NCBI RefSeq assembly: GCF_025790165.1
Contig: NZ_CP094970.1
Location: 868,001-932,000, forward strand
Direction: 5' to 3'
Source: Solicola gregarius
Lineage (GTDB): Bacteria > Actinomycetota > Actinomycetes > Propionibacteriales > Nocardioidaceae
Length of the DNA: 64,000 bases
Under the pieces are notes generated by a model that saw only the letters and a list, made by a program, of their open reading frames with translations, searched no databases and had not been told where the DNA came from. Positions 52,117 through 61,744 of the stretch are shown piece by piece; within the stretch, counting starts at the first letter, position 1; each line of letters starts with the position of its first letter. The position numbers were made by a program, and so were the translations under genes.

Positions 52117-53349
52117 TCAACGATGGCCCTCTTGTACGGGCGAATGACGTCGCGTGGCGGCCGGTGACCGGAATCGGTGTCCGACAACCAGTGCTGGCAG
52201 CAGGGTGATCGCGGCCAGCACGGCGGCCACGGCGAAGCCTGTGGTGATCGACCTGGCGTTGGCGATGGGCCCGAGGAGCAGTGGTGCGGCCGCTTGCCCG
52301 ACGAACGTCGAAGAGGCTGACAGCGCTGTCGCCCTTCCCCTGAGTGATACAGGGGCACCTTCGGCGATCAGGACCGTGAGCGCAGGCACGGCGAGCCCCA
52401 TGCCGGTGCCGAACAGCGCAGCGGCGGCTCCGAGGAGAATGGGGTGCGGGATGATGCTCAGGCCAGCGAGCGCGAGGATCCAGATGGCGAAGGACAGCTT
52501 CAGTAGAGCGCGGTCGCCGAGCCATGCGCGCAGTGGGGCGTAGCCCAGACCGACGGCGGTCATACTCGCCGACAGTGCCACGGCGTGAAGGGCTACGTAA
52601 CGGGGATCGGTGACGCCGAGCTCGGCGAGGCGCATGGGCAGGAGTATCAGCACCGCGTAGAGCAGGACGGCACTGATGAGCTGCATCGCGTAAAAGCCAA
52701 GCAGATCGGGGCGTCGGCGTGCGAGGTCTCGGACCCGACTGCTGGGCGGTGCGGTCTCGGCAACCTCAGCTGTCGCGGAGATTCTGGTACGCCGGGTGGG
52801 CACCACGGTGATGCACGCGACGGCGAGCGGTACGCCGAGCAGATAGAGGGCGAACGGCGCGTGCCAGGAGATGGTGCCGAGCAGGCCACCGAGCAGCGGC
52901 CATCCGAGTCCGCCGAGGCTGATGGCTGAAGACCGCCAGCCCATGACCCGGTCCCTCCCGCGTCCGTCGTGCAACTCGAAGAGCGCAACGGTAGTGGCCA
53001 CGAACACCGCCGCCGCACCGACGCCAAAGACTAGACGGCTTGTCAACAGCCACCCGTAGCTCTCGGTCATCATCCCGGCGCCCCCGGAGATCCCGTACAG
53101 CAGGAGCCCCCACGCCAGTGCCAGCCGGACCCCCCAGCGGTCGATTGCCCGACCCACGAAAGGTGCGACGACCGCCAGCGAGAACCCGTGCAGGGTCAGC
53201 ACGAGCCCCGCTCGGGTCTCGGTGAGTGCGAGGTCCCGGCGGATCAGTTCGAGCACCGGTGAGAGGATCGCCCCAGCCATCACGGTCAGGGTCGAGGCCG
53301 CCAGCAGCGCGGCCAGCGTCACCCGGGTGCGCCCGCCGGCGCTGCTCAT
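52117..53349 (-). CDS. MFS exporter (drug/metabolite type)
   Basis: The protein has 410 residues from ATG 53349, overlapping the upstream reductase stop (ATGA); the frame is open 11 codons earlier. Twelve hydrophobic segments are visible. The family motif PFVGRAIDRWGVRLALAWGL (motif A-like, G-x-x-x-D-R-W-G-x-R) follows helix 2, and LLTSRLVFGVGAAAVFVATT is helix 4-5. A charged linker (TRRTRISATAEVAE) marks the centre. It is co-expressed with the FMN reductase, and MarR is divergent. Confidence 0.87.
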   Translation of the reverse strand: MSSAGGRTRVTLAALLAASTLTVMAGAILSPVLELIRRDLALTETRAGLVLTLHGFSLAVVAPFVGRAIDRWGVRLALAWGLLLYGISGGAGMMTESYGWLLTSRLVFGVGAAAVFVATTVALFELHDGRGRDRVMGWRSSAISLGGLGWPLLGGLLGTISWHAPFALYLLGVPLAVACITVVPTRRTRISATAEVAETAPPSSRVRDLARRRPDLLGFYAMQLISAVLLYAVLILLPMRLAELGVTDPRYVALHAVALSASMTAVGLGYAPLRAWLGDRALLKLSFAIWILALAGLSIIPHPILLGAAAALFGTGMGLAVPALTVLIAEGAPVSLRGRATALSASSTFVGQAAAPLLLGPIANARSITTGFAVAAVLAAITLLPALVVGHRFRSPAATRRHSPVQEGHR

Positions 53350-53987
53350 CGAGCACGCAACGAGTGCAGCGCTCGCGACCACGTGAGGACTTCATCGGCC
53401 ACGCGGCGAACCCTCTCGGCCTGGAACGCCCGCGGGGAGAGGCCGTCGCCGGTGAAGTCCTCGGGCAGGACCAGGGTCACCGCTGTGCGGACGTCGGCGA
53501 CCTGCAGTTCCGCGAGAACCTGCCGAAGGTGCTCGACCGCCCGCACCCCTCCGTCGACTCCGTAACCGACGATCCCCGCCGCCTTGTTGTGCCACTCGGC
53601 GTAGACGAAGTCGAGCGCGTTCTTGAGCGCGGCGGGCAAGGAGTGGTTGTACTCGGGAGTCACGAAGACGAATCCGTCGCAAGCTCCGACTGCTTGCGCC
53701 CACCTCCGCGTATGGGGGCGTTCGTACTCGCCTAAGGCGGCCGGCACATTCTCATCGAGCAACGGCAGAGCGAACCTGGCAAGATCCAGCACCTGGACCT
53801 CGACGGCCTCGCCGAGGTGTTGTATCGCGACCTGCGCTGTCCAGTGCGCGACCGCCGGGGCACGCCGCCCGGGTCGCGTACTCCCGACAATCACCCCGAT
53901 CCTCAACGGCCCATCCGAAGGAGCCTCTGGGTGACTAGGGCGGTTGCCGACGGCTCGCACCTCCCGGTCATCAGTTGCAGGTCTCAT
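53346..53987 (-). CDS. NADPH-dependent FMN reductase (SsuE/ArsH-like fold)
   Basis: The protein has 213 residues from ATG 53987. The flavodoxin-like phosphate loop is LRIGVIVGSTRPGRRAPAVA, and the second flavin contact is FVFVTPEYNHSLPAALKNAL and DFVYAEW. Members reduce FMN, quinones or azo dyes with NADPH. The gene heads a two-gene operon with the MFS exporter and is divergent from marR, so quinone or phenolic stress is a plausible signal. Confidence 0.88.
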   Translation of the reverse strand: MRPATDDREVRAVGNRPSHPEAPSDGPLRIGVIVGSTRPGRRAPAVAHWTAQVAIQHLGEAVEVQVLDLARFALPLLDENVPAALGEYERPHTRRWAQAVGACDGFVFVTPEYNHSLPAALKNALDFVYAEWHNKAAGIVGYGVDGGVRAVEHLRQVLAELQVADVRTAVTLVLPEDFTGDGLSPRAFQAERVRRVADEVLTWSRALHSLRAR

Positions 53988-54063
53988 GAGGCCGAATGTA
54001 TCTTGGTATAAAGCGACTAACAAGTCACATACCTTTTACTTGACTCCAGGCTAGTCTGGACAG
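53988..54063. promoter_or_regulatory. Divergent promoter region with CAAGT...ACTTG dyad (MarR operator candidate)
   Basis: The 76-base gap between the reductase and marR contains CAAGT and ACTTG 11 bases apart, together with AGTCA/TGACT, at about 54021-54044. MarR proteins bind dyads of 16-20 bp overlapping the promoter of divergent targets, as here. Confidence 0.45.
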
Positions 54064-54558
54064 ATGGCAACCGATTCCGTGGACCGCATCCTCGAGACCT
54101 GGGCCGCGCGCGACCCGGGCTTGCACACCGGCCCGCTCGAGGTCGTCGGACGTCTGCGACTGTGCAATGCGTATCTCGAGCGAGCGATCATCGCAGCCCT
54201 GCGACCGTTCGGGTTGAGCCTCGGGGAGTTCGATGTGCTCAGCACCCTTCATCGACATGGTGTAGACACGGGCATCAAGCCGACCGATCTGGCCCAGTCC
54301 GCGCTGATCACCACCGGGGCGATGACCACCAGACTGGACCGACTCGAACGAACCGGACTTCTCAGGCGAATACCCGACCCGAAGGACCGGCGAGGGGTGC
54401 ACGTTCAGCTCACCGAACACGGCGAGCAGCTCGTCGAGCGGTCCCTGCACGCGGTACTTGCCGCCGACGACGCCTTCCTCGAGCCACTGAGCCGGCCACA
54501 ACGAGAGTCGACCGCCACCGCGCTCAAGCAACTGCTCGTGCGCTCCGAACCTGGCTGA
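54064..54558 (+). CDS. MarR family transcriptional regulator
   Basis: The protein has 164 residues. The winged helix reads GEFDVLSTLHRHGVDTGIKP, then TDLAQSALITTGAMTTRLDR and LERTGLLRRIPDPKDRRGVH with VQLTEHG. The N-terminal dimer helix is RLRLCNAYLERAIIAALRPF. It likely represses the divergent FMN reductase/MFS operon. Confidence 0.9.
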   Translation: MATDSVDRILETWAARDPGLHTGPLEVVGRLRLCNAYLERAIIAALRPFGLSLGEFDVLSTLHRHGVDTGIKPTDLAQSALITTGAMTTRLDRLERTGLLRRIPDPKDRRGVHVQLTEHGEQLVERSLHAVLAADDAFLEPLSRPQRESTATALKQLLVRSEPG

Positions 54559-55191
54559 GCAGGCCTGACCTCAACACTACGTGCTACGGCGAAGCACCGT
54601 ACGTTCCTTCATTGGGGCACAGGCAACTGCCGTCGAGACGTATCGTGGTCGTCGGTGGCGCACTTGGCAGCTGGTGAGTGCTCAGGCCGCCGCGGCTGTT
54701 GGTGCGTCGCTGACCCGGTCGACGCCTGCATTCGACTGTCGGGTTTGGCTTCCTTGAAACGGTGCGCGCGATTCGACTCCCCTGACCACGACTCGTGCTC
54801 GAGGGCATGCACGCTTGCCTGGAGGACGGCGGCCGGCGCCGGGTTCTGGCGAGATGTCCACGATCCGTCGGGAAGCGCGGACAGTCGGCGTCGGATGTAG
54901 GTGCTCACTCGGCACTCGCAGATATCCCTCCTGAACCACTCGACCTTGAGCGGGCACACAGCGGCGAGCAGCGCCGCGCGGTCAGGAATGCGGTGGTAGA
55001 CATGTCACGGCACGTTCGTGGTGCGGGCCCCGGCACTCATCGGAGCGCTCGCGGCACCGGTTGCGAACAGGTCGACATCAGCGGTCACGAGCGCCGCCGT
55101 GGGATAGGTCGCGGCCTTCCCATGGTTGTCGGACCAAGCTCTACTTCGTCAAGCTCTACTTCGTCTAGGGGCCAGTCTTTGGACAGGAGAC
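54559..55191. other. Gene-free stretch with a 15-bp tandem repeat
   Basis: I see no supportable gene. AAGCTCTACTTCGTC is repeated exactly at 55136-55150 and 55151-55165. The rest looks like decayed DNA leading into the IS3 remnant. Confidence 0.4.
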
Positions 55192-55308
55192 GTCAGTGCC
55201 AGCTGGAGCGAGGGCTGGTACAACCCGACCCGTCGACACACCTCGATGGGCGATACCAGCCCTGCCGACTACGAAGCACTTCACACCACCGTCATCGACA
55301 CGGCGTGA
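55192..55308 (+). pseudogene. IS3-type transposase C-terminal remnant
   Basis: The frame ASWSEGWYNPTRRHTSMGDT then SPADYEALHTTVIDTA is the characteristic end of an IS3-family OrfB integrase (WYNxxRRHSSxGxxSPxxYE). The DDE core is missing. It is a different lineage from the remnant at 47462. The 411 bases from 55309 to 55719 hold no gene I can see. Confidence 0.7.
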
Positions 55309-55719
55309 TCAACGAAAGCCACTCGCCCGGAAAACCGGGTCAGGCTCTGTCGGCGCGATGGTCGATGCGCCCTTCACGCTCATCCTTGCTGGCAACCGCG
55401 AGCGCGCGCTGGGCCATCGCCCGCATGGCCTCAAGACATCGATCCGATCAGCCGCGTGTCGTGGCGAGCTGACGCGTCGTCTTGGCACTCGTTTCCTGGG
55501 TCCTTACTAGGACGCCCGCATGCACGCAGAGGTGTCACCAGTGGTGGGCCTCTGCACGCCCATGCGGCCCGACCGAGCTGTCACACGCATAGCCCGACTC
55601 CGACGGTTCAATCAGTCATCGCGACCGGTGGTTACCAAGTCTCGTCCTGCACGGCGGAAACCGAGCCAGCACGATGACCCTCGGCGTTCGGAGCGGAACG
55701 ACTTGCACCGCTCGATGCC

Positions 55720-56913
55720 TCATCGCAAGTCTGCGGCGAACGCCCGCATGTCAGCGACGAGCAGATCCGGCTCCTCGGTCGCCATGAAGTGCCCGCCTCG
55801 AGGTAAGACGCGCCAGCGGGGTTGGCGATACTGCCGAAGCGCAAGCGACCGTGGTGGAACGCCACCGATCTCGGAAGCACTGGCGTACAAGGATATGGGT
55901 GCCGCGTTCGGCTCAATGGTCGGCCGAGCTCCGGGCGGCAGATCGTGGGCGTAGTAGTGCAGGACGGATGAGCTGAACGATCCGGTGGTCCAGTAGAGCG
56001 TCAACAGTGAGAGCAGCATAGTGCGGGCGGGCTGGACCGTGAGGTCGAGACGGCTCCACGCCTGCCACTTCTCGACAACCCACGCAGCGAGCGTTACCGG
56101 GGAGTCCGCGCTCGCGACGGCGACTGTGAGCGGCTTGGTGCCTTGCAAGTGGTGATAGGCACCGTCGGTCTCCGCCCAGGTCGCCATCCGGTCAAGCCAG
56201 GCGTCGTCCTCAGCGCTGAGAACACCGTCGTGAACACCCGGTGTGCGGACCGGGCTCAACGCATTCGTACTCATGTGGGCGCCCAGCACTACGTCAGCGT
56301 GCCGAGCTGACAACCATGCTGTCACCCGCGCGCCGATGTCCGCGCCGGAGGCGAAGAACGAGTCGTACCCGATGCGCGACATCAGGACCCGCCACCGGTC
56401 GGCGATCGACGAGGCCGTCAGCTGCTCGATGTTCGTCGGAGTCTCGGAGTACGCGAATCCCGGCATCGACGGAACAACGACATGGAACGCATCTTCAGCT
56501 CGACCGCCATGTTCTGCTGGCCTAGTCAGACGTCCGAGTAGTGGGACGATCTCGAGGAAGGAACTGGGCCAACCATGGGTGATCACGATCGGTCTGGCGT
56601 GGGCGTGGGGACTCCTGACGTGCAGGAAATGCGTCCATGCACCGTCGATCTTCAGACGGAAATGAGGAAGCGCCCGGAGACTGGCGCGGTAGTCCTCGAA
56701 GTCGAACTCGGTGGACCACGTGTGTATCAAGTCGCGTACGACGGGGATTGGGGTACCAGCAGTCCAGTCGTCCAGTGGCAGCTGCGGGGGGAACCGCGCG
56801 TTGACGAGGCGCGCGACGAGGTCACTCACCATGGAGTCGTCGAGGGGCGGGTCGAAAACCTCAGGCTCTTCTTGCGTTCCGGTCATGCCGCCGGCGTCAC
56901 CGCGCACAGTCAC
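55720..56913 (-). CDS. Epoxide hydrolase (alpha/beta hydrolase with EHN N-terminus)
   Basis: The protein has 397 residues. The N-terminal EHN region is VSDLVARLVNARFPPQLPLD. The oxyanion loop is ARPIVITHGWPSSFLEIVPL. The nucleophile is Asp in FFASGADIGARVTAWLSARH. A late His is in RVLPRGGHFMATEEPDLLVA. Two lid tyrosines are plausible in LTLYWTTGSF and VLHYYAHD. It opens epoxides to diols. The GTG start at 56913 overlaps the NIPSNAP gene stop. Confidence 0.9.
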   Translation of the reverse strand: MTVRGDAGGMTGTQEEPEVFDPPLDDSMVSDLVARLVNARFPPQLPLDDWTAGTPIPVVRDLIHTWSTEFDFEDYRASLRALPHFRLKIDGAWTHFLHVRSPHAHARPIVITHGWPSSFLEIVPLLGRLTRPAEHGGRAEDAFHVVVPSMPGFAYSETPTNIEQLTASSIADRWRVLMSRIGYDSFFASGADIGARVTAWLSARHADVVLGAHMSTNALSPVRTPGVHDGVLSAEDDAWLDRMATWAETDGAYHHLQGTKPLTVAVASADSPVTLAAWVVEKWQAWSRLDLTVQPARTMLLSLLTLYWTTGSFSSSVLHYYAHDLPPGARPTIEPNAAPISLYASASEIGGVPPRSLALRQYRQPRWRVLPRGGHFMATEEPDLLVADMRAFAADLR

Positions 56914-57230
56914 GACCTCTCACCGCTCGAAAGTACAGGACGCATAAACGTGCGTTCGTAGCGCACGACGCACCGACTGTCTTCGGGGATGCGCTCGGCC
57001 GCGATGAACTCGGGGTCGACCCCGAAAAGGTTTCGGTACTGCTCGTACGCGGCGAGGCTGGGGAATGTGAACAGGGCGAGCGCCTTGTCACTAGCGCCCT
57101 CTGACGGCAGGAAGTAGCCGTGGTGTTCTCCACCGTGGTGGTCCACCAGCCCGACCCAGCGACGGGCGAATGCCTCGAATGCCTCGATCTGCTCGGGGTC
57201 GATTGTGTAGTGGACGACACACGTGATCAT
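56910..57230 (-). CDS. NIPSNAP family small protein
   Basis: The product is 106 residues from ATG 57230, with GAGGGG upstream (frame open to 57284). The ferredoxin-like fold reads MITCVVHYTIDPEQIEAFEA and FARRWVGLVDHHGGEHHGYF, then ALALFTFPSLAAYEQYRNLF. NIPSNAP proteins are small and mostly uncharacterised. Here it is co-translated with the epoxide hydrolase, 31 bp after the RraA-like gene. Confidence 0.82.
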   Translation of the reverse strand: MITCVVHYTIDPEQIEAFEAFARRWVGLVDHHGGEHHGYFLPSEGASDKALALFTFPSLAAYEQYRNLFGVDPEFIAAERIPEDSRCVVRYERTFMRPVLSSGERS

Positions 57231-57261
57231 ATGCGCCCCTCGATCGATGACGCCCCGGGCA

Positions 57262-57909
57262 TCATCGATCGTAACCAAGCGCACGGACCCGCTCGTGCAG
57301 GTCGAGAATGTCGATCAGCGTCCGCCCCTTCAGGATCTCCTGGCGAGTCGACTCCTCCGATTGCTCGCGACCAACGGCCAGGCGGAGGACCTCGTCGACC
57401 CGGTCCGCTAAGACCGCCACGACACCGTCCGCATCACCCACGATCAGATCTCCCGTAGCAATGTTGACTCCACCGCACACGATGCCACTTCCGACACCGC
57501 CTGGCTGATTCTTGTCGGTGCCCTTGATACTGATGGCCCGCGAGAACACTGGGAATCCCATCTCGATAATGGCCTGGATGTCTCGCACCGATCCGTCGAT
57601 CACGAGTCCCGAGATGCCATGCTGTTGAGCTGACAGAGTGAGGAGATCGCCCCACGCGCCACCCTCCGTGTACGCCTTTGCGTCAACGACGAGTACGTCG
57701 CCGGGTTTGGCGACCGTGACGGCATACTGGATCGCGAGGTTGTCTCCGGGCCGGGAGTCGACCGTTAGCGCCCTCCCAACGAGAACCTTGCGCGGATCGA
57801 CGGGCTTGATCGCACTGTCGAGGGCTCCAGTGCGGCCCTGGGCCTCATGCACCGTGGCGGCTCCCAGCCGCGTGTAGGACTCGAGGACGGATCGTGCGAT
57901 CGTGCTCAT
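57262..57909 (-). CDS. RraA-like aldolase (4-hydroxy-4-methyl-2-oxoglutarate aldolase type)
   Basis: The product is 215 residues from ATG 57909. RraA/HMG-aldolase features are TRLGAATVHEAQGRTGALDS, AKPGDVLVVDAKAYTEGGAW with GDLLTLSAQQHGISGLVIDG (the GxL...G...D substrate loop), SVRDIQAIIEMGFPVF and GDADGVVAVLADR. These enzymes cleave hydroxy-oxo acids to pyruvate or oxaloacetate. Together with glycerate kinase downstream of the ABC transporter, this implies sugar-acid or aromatic-acid breakdown. Confidence 0.87.
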   Translation of the reverse strand: MSTIARSVLESYTRLGAATVHEAQGRTGALDSAIKPVDPRKVLVGRALTVDSRPGDNLAIQYAVTVAKPGDVLVVDAKAYTEGGAWGDLLTLSAQQHGISGLVIDGSVRDIQAIIEMGFPVFSRAISIKGTDKNQPGGVGSGIVCGGVNIATGDLIVGDADGVVAVLADRVDEVLRLAVGREQSEESTRQEILKGRTLIDILDLHERVRALGYDR

Positions 57910-57991
57910 GAGTGCCGCCTTTCTGTCGTTGCGGGTTGATTGGTAGGTGAGCGGAGATGGCGTCGGGCGATCGTTCTGGCCAGGCTTCGCA

Positions 57992-59068
57992 CTAACGGCC
58001 TGGCCCGTTCGATGCTGCGTTGAGGGTCGGGTTCGAGGCATCCAGCGAGTAGACGCCTGCCAATCCCGCCTCGCGGCTCTGCATCTCGTCGAGCCGGTTG
58101 ACCCCGCAGATCGCGATGACCTCAACGCCGGCGGCCGTGGCAGCGTTCGCTACCCCGATCGGAGCCTTGCCTCGAAGCGACTGCTGGTCGAGCGATCCTT
58201 CGCCGACGATGACGAGGTCTGCAGAGCCGATCTGCTGGGTGAAATCGCCCAGTCGGAGCAGGAAGTCGATCCCGGATCGCATTGTGGCTCCGAGGATGGC
58301 CATCGCGGCGAAGCCCGTCCCGCCGGCCGCGCCGGCGCCGGGCCGATCCGCGACATCCATGCCGGTGGCTGTCGTTACCACCGCCGCCCACTTCGCCATA
58401 GCCGCCTCTAGGAGGTAGATCTCCTGCGGCGTGGCGCCCTTCTGAGCGGCGAAGGTTCGAGCGCTTCCACGTTCGCCCAGCAAGGGATGGTCGACGTCAG
58501 CCGCGAGCGTAATACTGGTGTGCCGGAGACGGCGATCGAGTTCGGACAGCTCGACGCTCGCCACACCCGCGAGGCCCCCGCCGCCGCGTGCGGGTGGGCG
58601 CCGACCGCGCCAGCCAAGCCGCGCACCGAGCGCCTCGACCATGCCGGCACCGCCGTCGGTCGAAGCGCTGCCACCTAGCCCGACGACGAGCTCAGTCGAG
58701 CCAGCATCGATCGCCGCGAGCATCGCCTGCCCGAGTCCGTAGGTCGATGCCGTCAGAGGAGCCGGTCGGTCGTCGGACAGCCGTCGGAGCCCGACGACTT
58801 CTGCGAGCTCGATGATCGAGGTACTTCCCCGAGTCGCGATGCGTGCCATCCGCGGTTGACCGGTCGGTCCCTGGGCCGTGAGCGTGCGGATGGCGAATCC
58901 GTGTGGCACCACTGCGTCGAGCAGTCCGTCGCCGCCGTCCGATACCTCGAACGATTCGACCCGCACCCCCGGCCGCACGTCCGCGATACCCGCACGGAGC
59001 GAGTCACTCACCTCCGCGGCGGTCAGCGACCCCTTGAACTTGTCGGGGCACAGCAACACCTCGGTCAC
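57992..59068 (-). CDS. Glycerate 2-kinase (GlxK/GarK family)
   Basis: The product has 358 residues from a GTG. Family blocks are VLLCPDKFKGSLTAAEVSDS at the N-terminus, FEVSDGGDGLLDAV, VVGLGGSASTDGGAGMVEAL and GAGAAGGTGFAAMAILGATM, then DLVIVGEGSLDQQSLRGKAP. It phosphorylates glycerate, so RraA-type and hydrolase products may feed into glycolysis. It starts 7 bp after the ABC ATPase gene. Confidence 0.93.
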   Translation of the reverse strand: MTEVLLCPDKFKGSLTAAEVSDSLRAGIADVRPGVRVESFEVSDGGDGLLDAVVPHGFAIRTLTAQGPTGQPRMARIATRGSTSIIELAEVVGLRRLSDDRPAPLTASTYGLGQAMLAAIDAGSTELVVGLGGSASTDGGAGMVEALGARLGWRGRRPPARGGGGLAGVASVELSELDRRLRHTSITLAADVDHPLLGERGSARTFAAQKGATPQEIYLLEAAMAKWAAVVTTATGMDVADRPGAGAAGGTGFAAMAILGATMRSGIDFLLRLGDFTQQIGSADLVIVGEGSLDQQSLRGKAPIGVANAATAAGVEVIAICGVNRLDEMQSREAGLAGVYSLDASNPTLNAASNGPGR

Positions 59069-59075
59069 GATCCCG

Positions 59076-59882
59076 TCACAGGACCTTTCCGAGGAAGTCG
59101 CGGGTTCGGGCGTGGCGAGGGTTGGTCAGCACGTCGGCGGCGGAACCTTCTTCAACGACAAGTCCGTCATCCATGAAGATCACGCGGTCTGCAACCTCAC
59201 GTGCGAAGCCGATCTCGTGGGTCACCACGAGCATCGTCTGACCCGCCGTCGCCAGGCTGCGCATCACGGCGAGCACCTCACCGACCAGCTCGGGGTCGAG
59301 AGCCGACGTGGGTTCGTCGAACAGCATGACCTTGGGATCCATTGCCAGAGCCCGGGCGATCGCGACGCGCTGCTGCTGTCCGCCGGACAGCTGGGATGGA
59401 TATGAATCTTCGCGTCCGTCCAGCCCAACCTGCGTGAGGAGCTCACGACCGCGCGCCTCCGCCGAGGTGCGCGACTCGTGACGTACGCCGATCGGGGCTT
59501 CGACGATGTTCTCGAGGACTGTCAGATGCGAGAACAGGTTGAAGCGCTGAAAGACCATGCCGATGTCCGCTCGCTGGTCAGCGACGTCGTTGGGCTTGAG
59601 CTCGTGGAGCAGGTCGCCTGCTCGGCGATATCCGACGTATGAATCGTCAAGCAGTATTGCCCCGGTGTCGATGCGCTCCAGATGGTTGACGCTGCGCAAC
59701 AGTGTGCTCTTGCCGGAGCCCGACGGGCCGAGGATGCACAGTACTTCTCCACGCTTCACTCGCAGCGAGACCCCTTTGAGCACGGGAATCCCGTTGAAGC
59801 TCTTGTGGACATTGATGACGTTGAGCATCGGGGTCTCGCCGCGATCGGACGTCACGGCCGCAGGGTTGGTCAAGGCGGTCAT
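59076..59882 (-). CDS. Amino-acid-type ABC transporter ATP-binding protein
   Basis: The protein has 268 residues of the GlnQ/HisP class. Walker A is [20 protein letters not shown], the Q-loop [19 protein letters not shown], signature [19 protein letters not shown], Walker [19 protein letters not shown] and H-switch [18 protein letters not shown]. All are intact. The permease gene overlaps its start by 4 bp. The last residues [13 protein letters not shown] are family-typical. Confidence 0.95.
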   Translation of the reverse strand: MTALTNPAAVTSDRGETPMLNVINVHKSFNGIPVLKGVSLRVKRGEVLCILGPSGSGKSTLLRSVNHLERIDTGAILLDDSYVGYRRAGDLLHELKPNDVADQRADIGMVFQRFNLFSHLTVLENIVEAPIGVRHESRTSAEARGRELLTQVGLDGREDSYPSQLSGGQQQRVAIARALAMDPKVMLFDEPTSALDPELVGEVLAVMRSLATAGQTMLVVTHEIGFAREVADRVIFMDDGLVVEEGSAADVLTNPRHARTRDFLGKVL

Positions 59883-60826
59883 GCGAGCTCCTTCGATCGG
59901 CGCCAGGGTGCGAGATTGGCGAGGCGACTGGAGGCGGATGTCTTGGGCCTGGTGTGCGTCGTACTTCTACCGAACCGACGCTCGAGGAAGTGCTGGCCGA
60001 CGGTGGCAAGCGTCGTCAGCGCGAGATACCAGAGGCTAGCGACTACCAGGAGCGGTATGACGAGGAAGTTCATCGAGTAGATCTGTTGGGTGCGAGTGAG
60101 GAGGTCGCCGCCGGCTATGAAGGCGACCATCGCCGTGGCCTTCATCAAGTCGATGAACTGATTGCCGGACGGTGGGATGACGACCCGCATCGCCTGAGGA
60201 AGCACGATCTTGCGTAGGACGCGACTACGATGCATCCCCAGAGCCGTGGCGGCCTCGACCTGTCCCGGATCGACCGCGAGGATGCCGCCACGGAATATCT
60301 CGGCCATGTACGCGCCGACGTTGAGTCCCAGGCCGAGCACTGATGCCATGAGTGCGCTGATGACCGAGTTGGTCGCGGCGCTGCCGCCGACGTCGGTGAA
60401 GGGGACGAACAGGCCAATGCGGGGGAACAGCAGGGACAGGTTGTACCAGAAGATCAGCTGCACGAGGACCGGCGTGCCGCGGAAGAACCACACGTACCCC
60501 GCCGCGGCCGACCTGAGGAAGACGCTGCTCGACATTCGCATGATCGCGACCAGGAGCCCGAGGACCGTTCCCAGCATCATGCACAAGATCGTCAGCTGGA
60601 TCGTGATCAGGACACCGAGCATGATCGTCTTGGAGAACAGGTAGTCGAAGACATCCGGCCAGTGCATGTTGGGGCTGCCGGCGATCTTCACGAGGAGCCA
60701 GGCCAGGGCCAGGACGGTCACGACCGCGACTGCGTGCCTGCCGACATGCTTCAGAGGAACGACCCTGAGCTCTTTGAGTGAGCCCTCCACACTCACGTTC
60801 TGTTGGTGTTCGAATTGCGCAGTCAT
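59879..60826 (-). CDS. Amino-acid-type ABC transporter permease
   Basis: The product is 315 residues from ATG 60826, overlapping the binding-protein stop. HisM/GlnP-type membrane segments are visible ([40 protein letters not shown]). The EAA loop is [20 protein letters not shown] with [11 protein letters not shown]. The N-terminal 60 residues and the basic tail are longer than usual. It pairs with the ATPase and the lipoprotein at 60823-61731. Confidence 0.92.
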   Translation of the reverse strand: MTAQFEHQQNVSVEGSLKELRVVPLKHVGRHAVAVVTVLALAWLLVKIAGSPNMHWPDVFDYLFSKTIMLGVLITIQLTILCMMLGTVLGLLVAIMRMSSSVFLRSAAAGYVWFFRGTPVLVQLIFWYNLSLLFPRIGLFVPFTDVGGSAATNSVISALMASVLGLGLNVGAYMAEIFRGGILAVDPGQVEAATALGMHRSRVLRKIVLPQAMRVVIPPSGNQFIDLMKATAMVAFIAGGDLLTRTQQIYSMNFLVIPLLVVASLWYLALTTLATVGQHFLERRFGRSTTHTRPKTSASSRLANLAPWRRSKELA

Positions 60827-61731
60827 GATCCTTGCCCTTCCGCATTGATGATCGGTGCGTCGATTCGGAGTATCGGCTGGTTCCACTTCTTCAAGATCTC
60901 GTCGTAGGTGCCGTCGACGAACAGCTGCTGGAACGCACGCAGGAGCGCATCCCGAAGCCCGCTATTGGCCTTGGTCGTAGCGATGCCGTGGTAGTTGGGT
61001 CCCGTGAGACCGCCGGCCGGCTCGACGAGACCGTCCGTCGAGCGCTGCTGAAAGCGAACCTGAGCCTGGTCGGTCACGAGTGCGTCCGCGCGTCCGCTCT
61101 GGACTTGAATCATGGTGTCGCCGAGCGAAGGCACGAGCAGGACGGCGATGGCGGGACGACCGTGGGAGACACAATCCCCGGAGAGCTCTGCCGTGCCGGC
61201 GGCCGAGGTCGTTCCCTGCGTCGCGGAGACCTTCAGACCGCACAGGTCATCAGTGGTGCGCACATGGTACGGATTTCCACGGCCGACGAGGATACGGTCG
61301 GCGGATCGGGTGTAGTCGACAAAGTCGACCTGCGCCTCACGCTCGATGGTGTCACTGAAGTTGGACATGCCGGCGTCGATACGGCCCGACAACAGGCTGG
61401 GCACCAGCCCGGAGAACGAGGTCGCCACGACCTGGATCCTGACCCCCATCTCCTTGCTGAGCGCTTGCATGAAGTCGAACTCGAGTCCGTCGAGCTCCCC
61501 GTTCTCGTTGACGAACAGGTAGGGCGGTGTCGAAGCGTCCGCTCCGATCCGGATCACCGTCTCGTTGCGCACCGACGCCGGCAGCGACGAGGCATAGTCG
61601 GGATTGACGTTGTTCGACGGCGGGTCGATCCGCGCGCCCACCTCGGCCGTGCAGCCTGCACTGACCAGGGTCAGAAGCGCGACGGCGATCATCTGGAGCA
61701 GGCGTGAGCCTGACTTTGATTGACGACACAT
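60823..61731 (-). CDS. Substrate-binding lipoprotein (SBP_bac_3 type)
   Basis: The product has 302 residues. The signal peptide ends LTLVSAGC (Cys27, lipobox). The type 3 binding domain reads RIGADASTPPYLFVNENGEL, DGLEFDFMQALSKEMGVRIQ, SLLSGRIDAGMSNFSDTIER and LCGLKVSATQGTTSAAG. These proteins feed polar amino acids, opines or small acids to GlnP-type permeases. The amidases next to it suggest amide or amino-acid-like substrates. Confidence 0.93.
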   Translation of the reverse strand: MCRQSKSGSRLLQMIAVALLTLVSAGCTAEVGARIDPPSNNVNPDYASSLPASVRNETVIRIGADASTPPYLFVNENGELDGLEFDFMQALSKEMGVRIQVVATSFSGLVPSLLSGRIDAGMSNFSDTIEREAQVDFVDYTRSADRILVGRGNPYHVRTTDDLCGLKVSATQGTTSAAGTAELSGDCVSHGRPAIAVLLVPSLGDTMIQVQSGRADALVTDQAQVRFQQRSTDGLVEPAGGLTGPNYHGIATTKANSGLRDALLRAFQQLFVDGTYDEILKKWNQPILRIDAPIINAEGQGS

Positions 61732-61744
61732 GGGAGCTCTCTTC

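Noticed and set aside
51698-52147. Open plus-strand frame after the decayed MFS gene
   Set aside because: Low-complexity product; only the short GNAT-like tail at 51899-52013, in another frame, looks derived from a gene.
54609-54959. Open minus-strand frames in 54.6-55.0 kb
   Set aside because: No family-like blocks, no ribosome site and no consistent coding bias.
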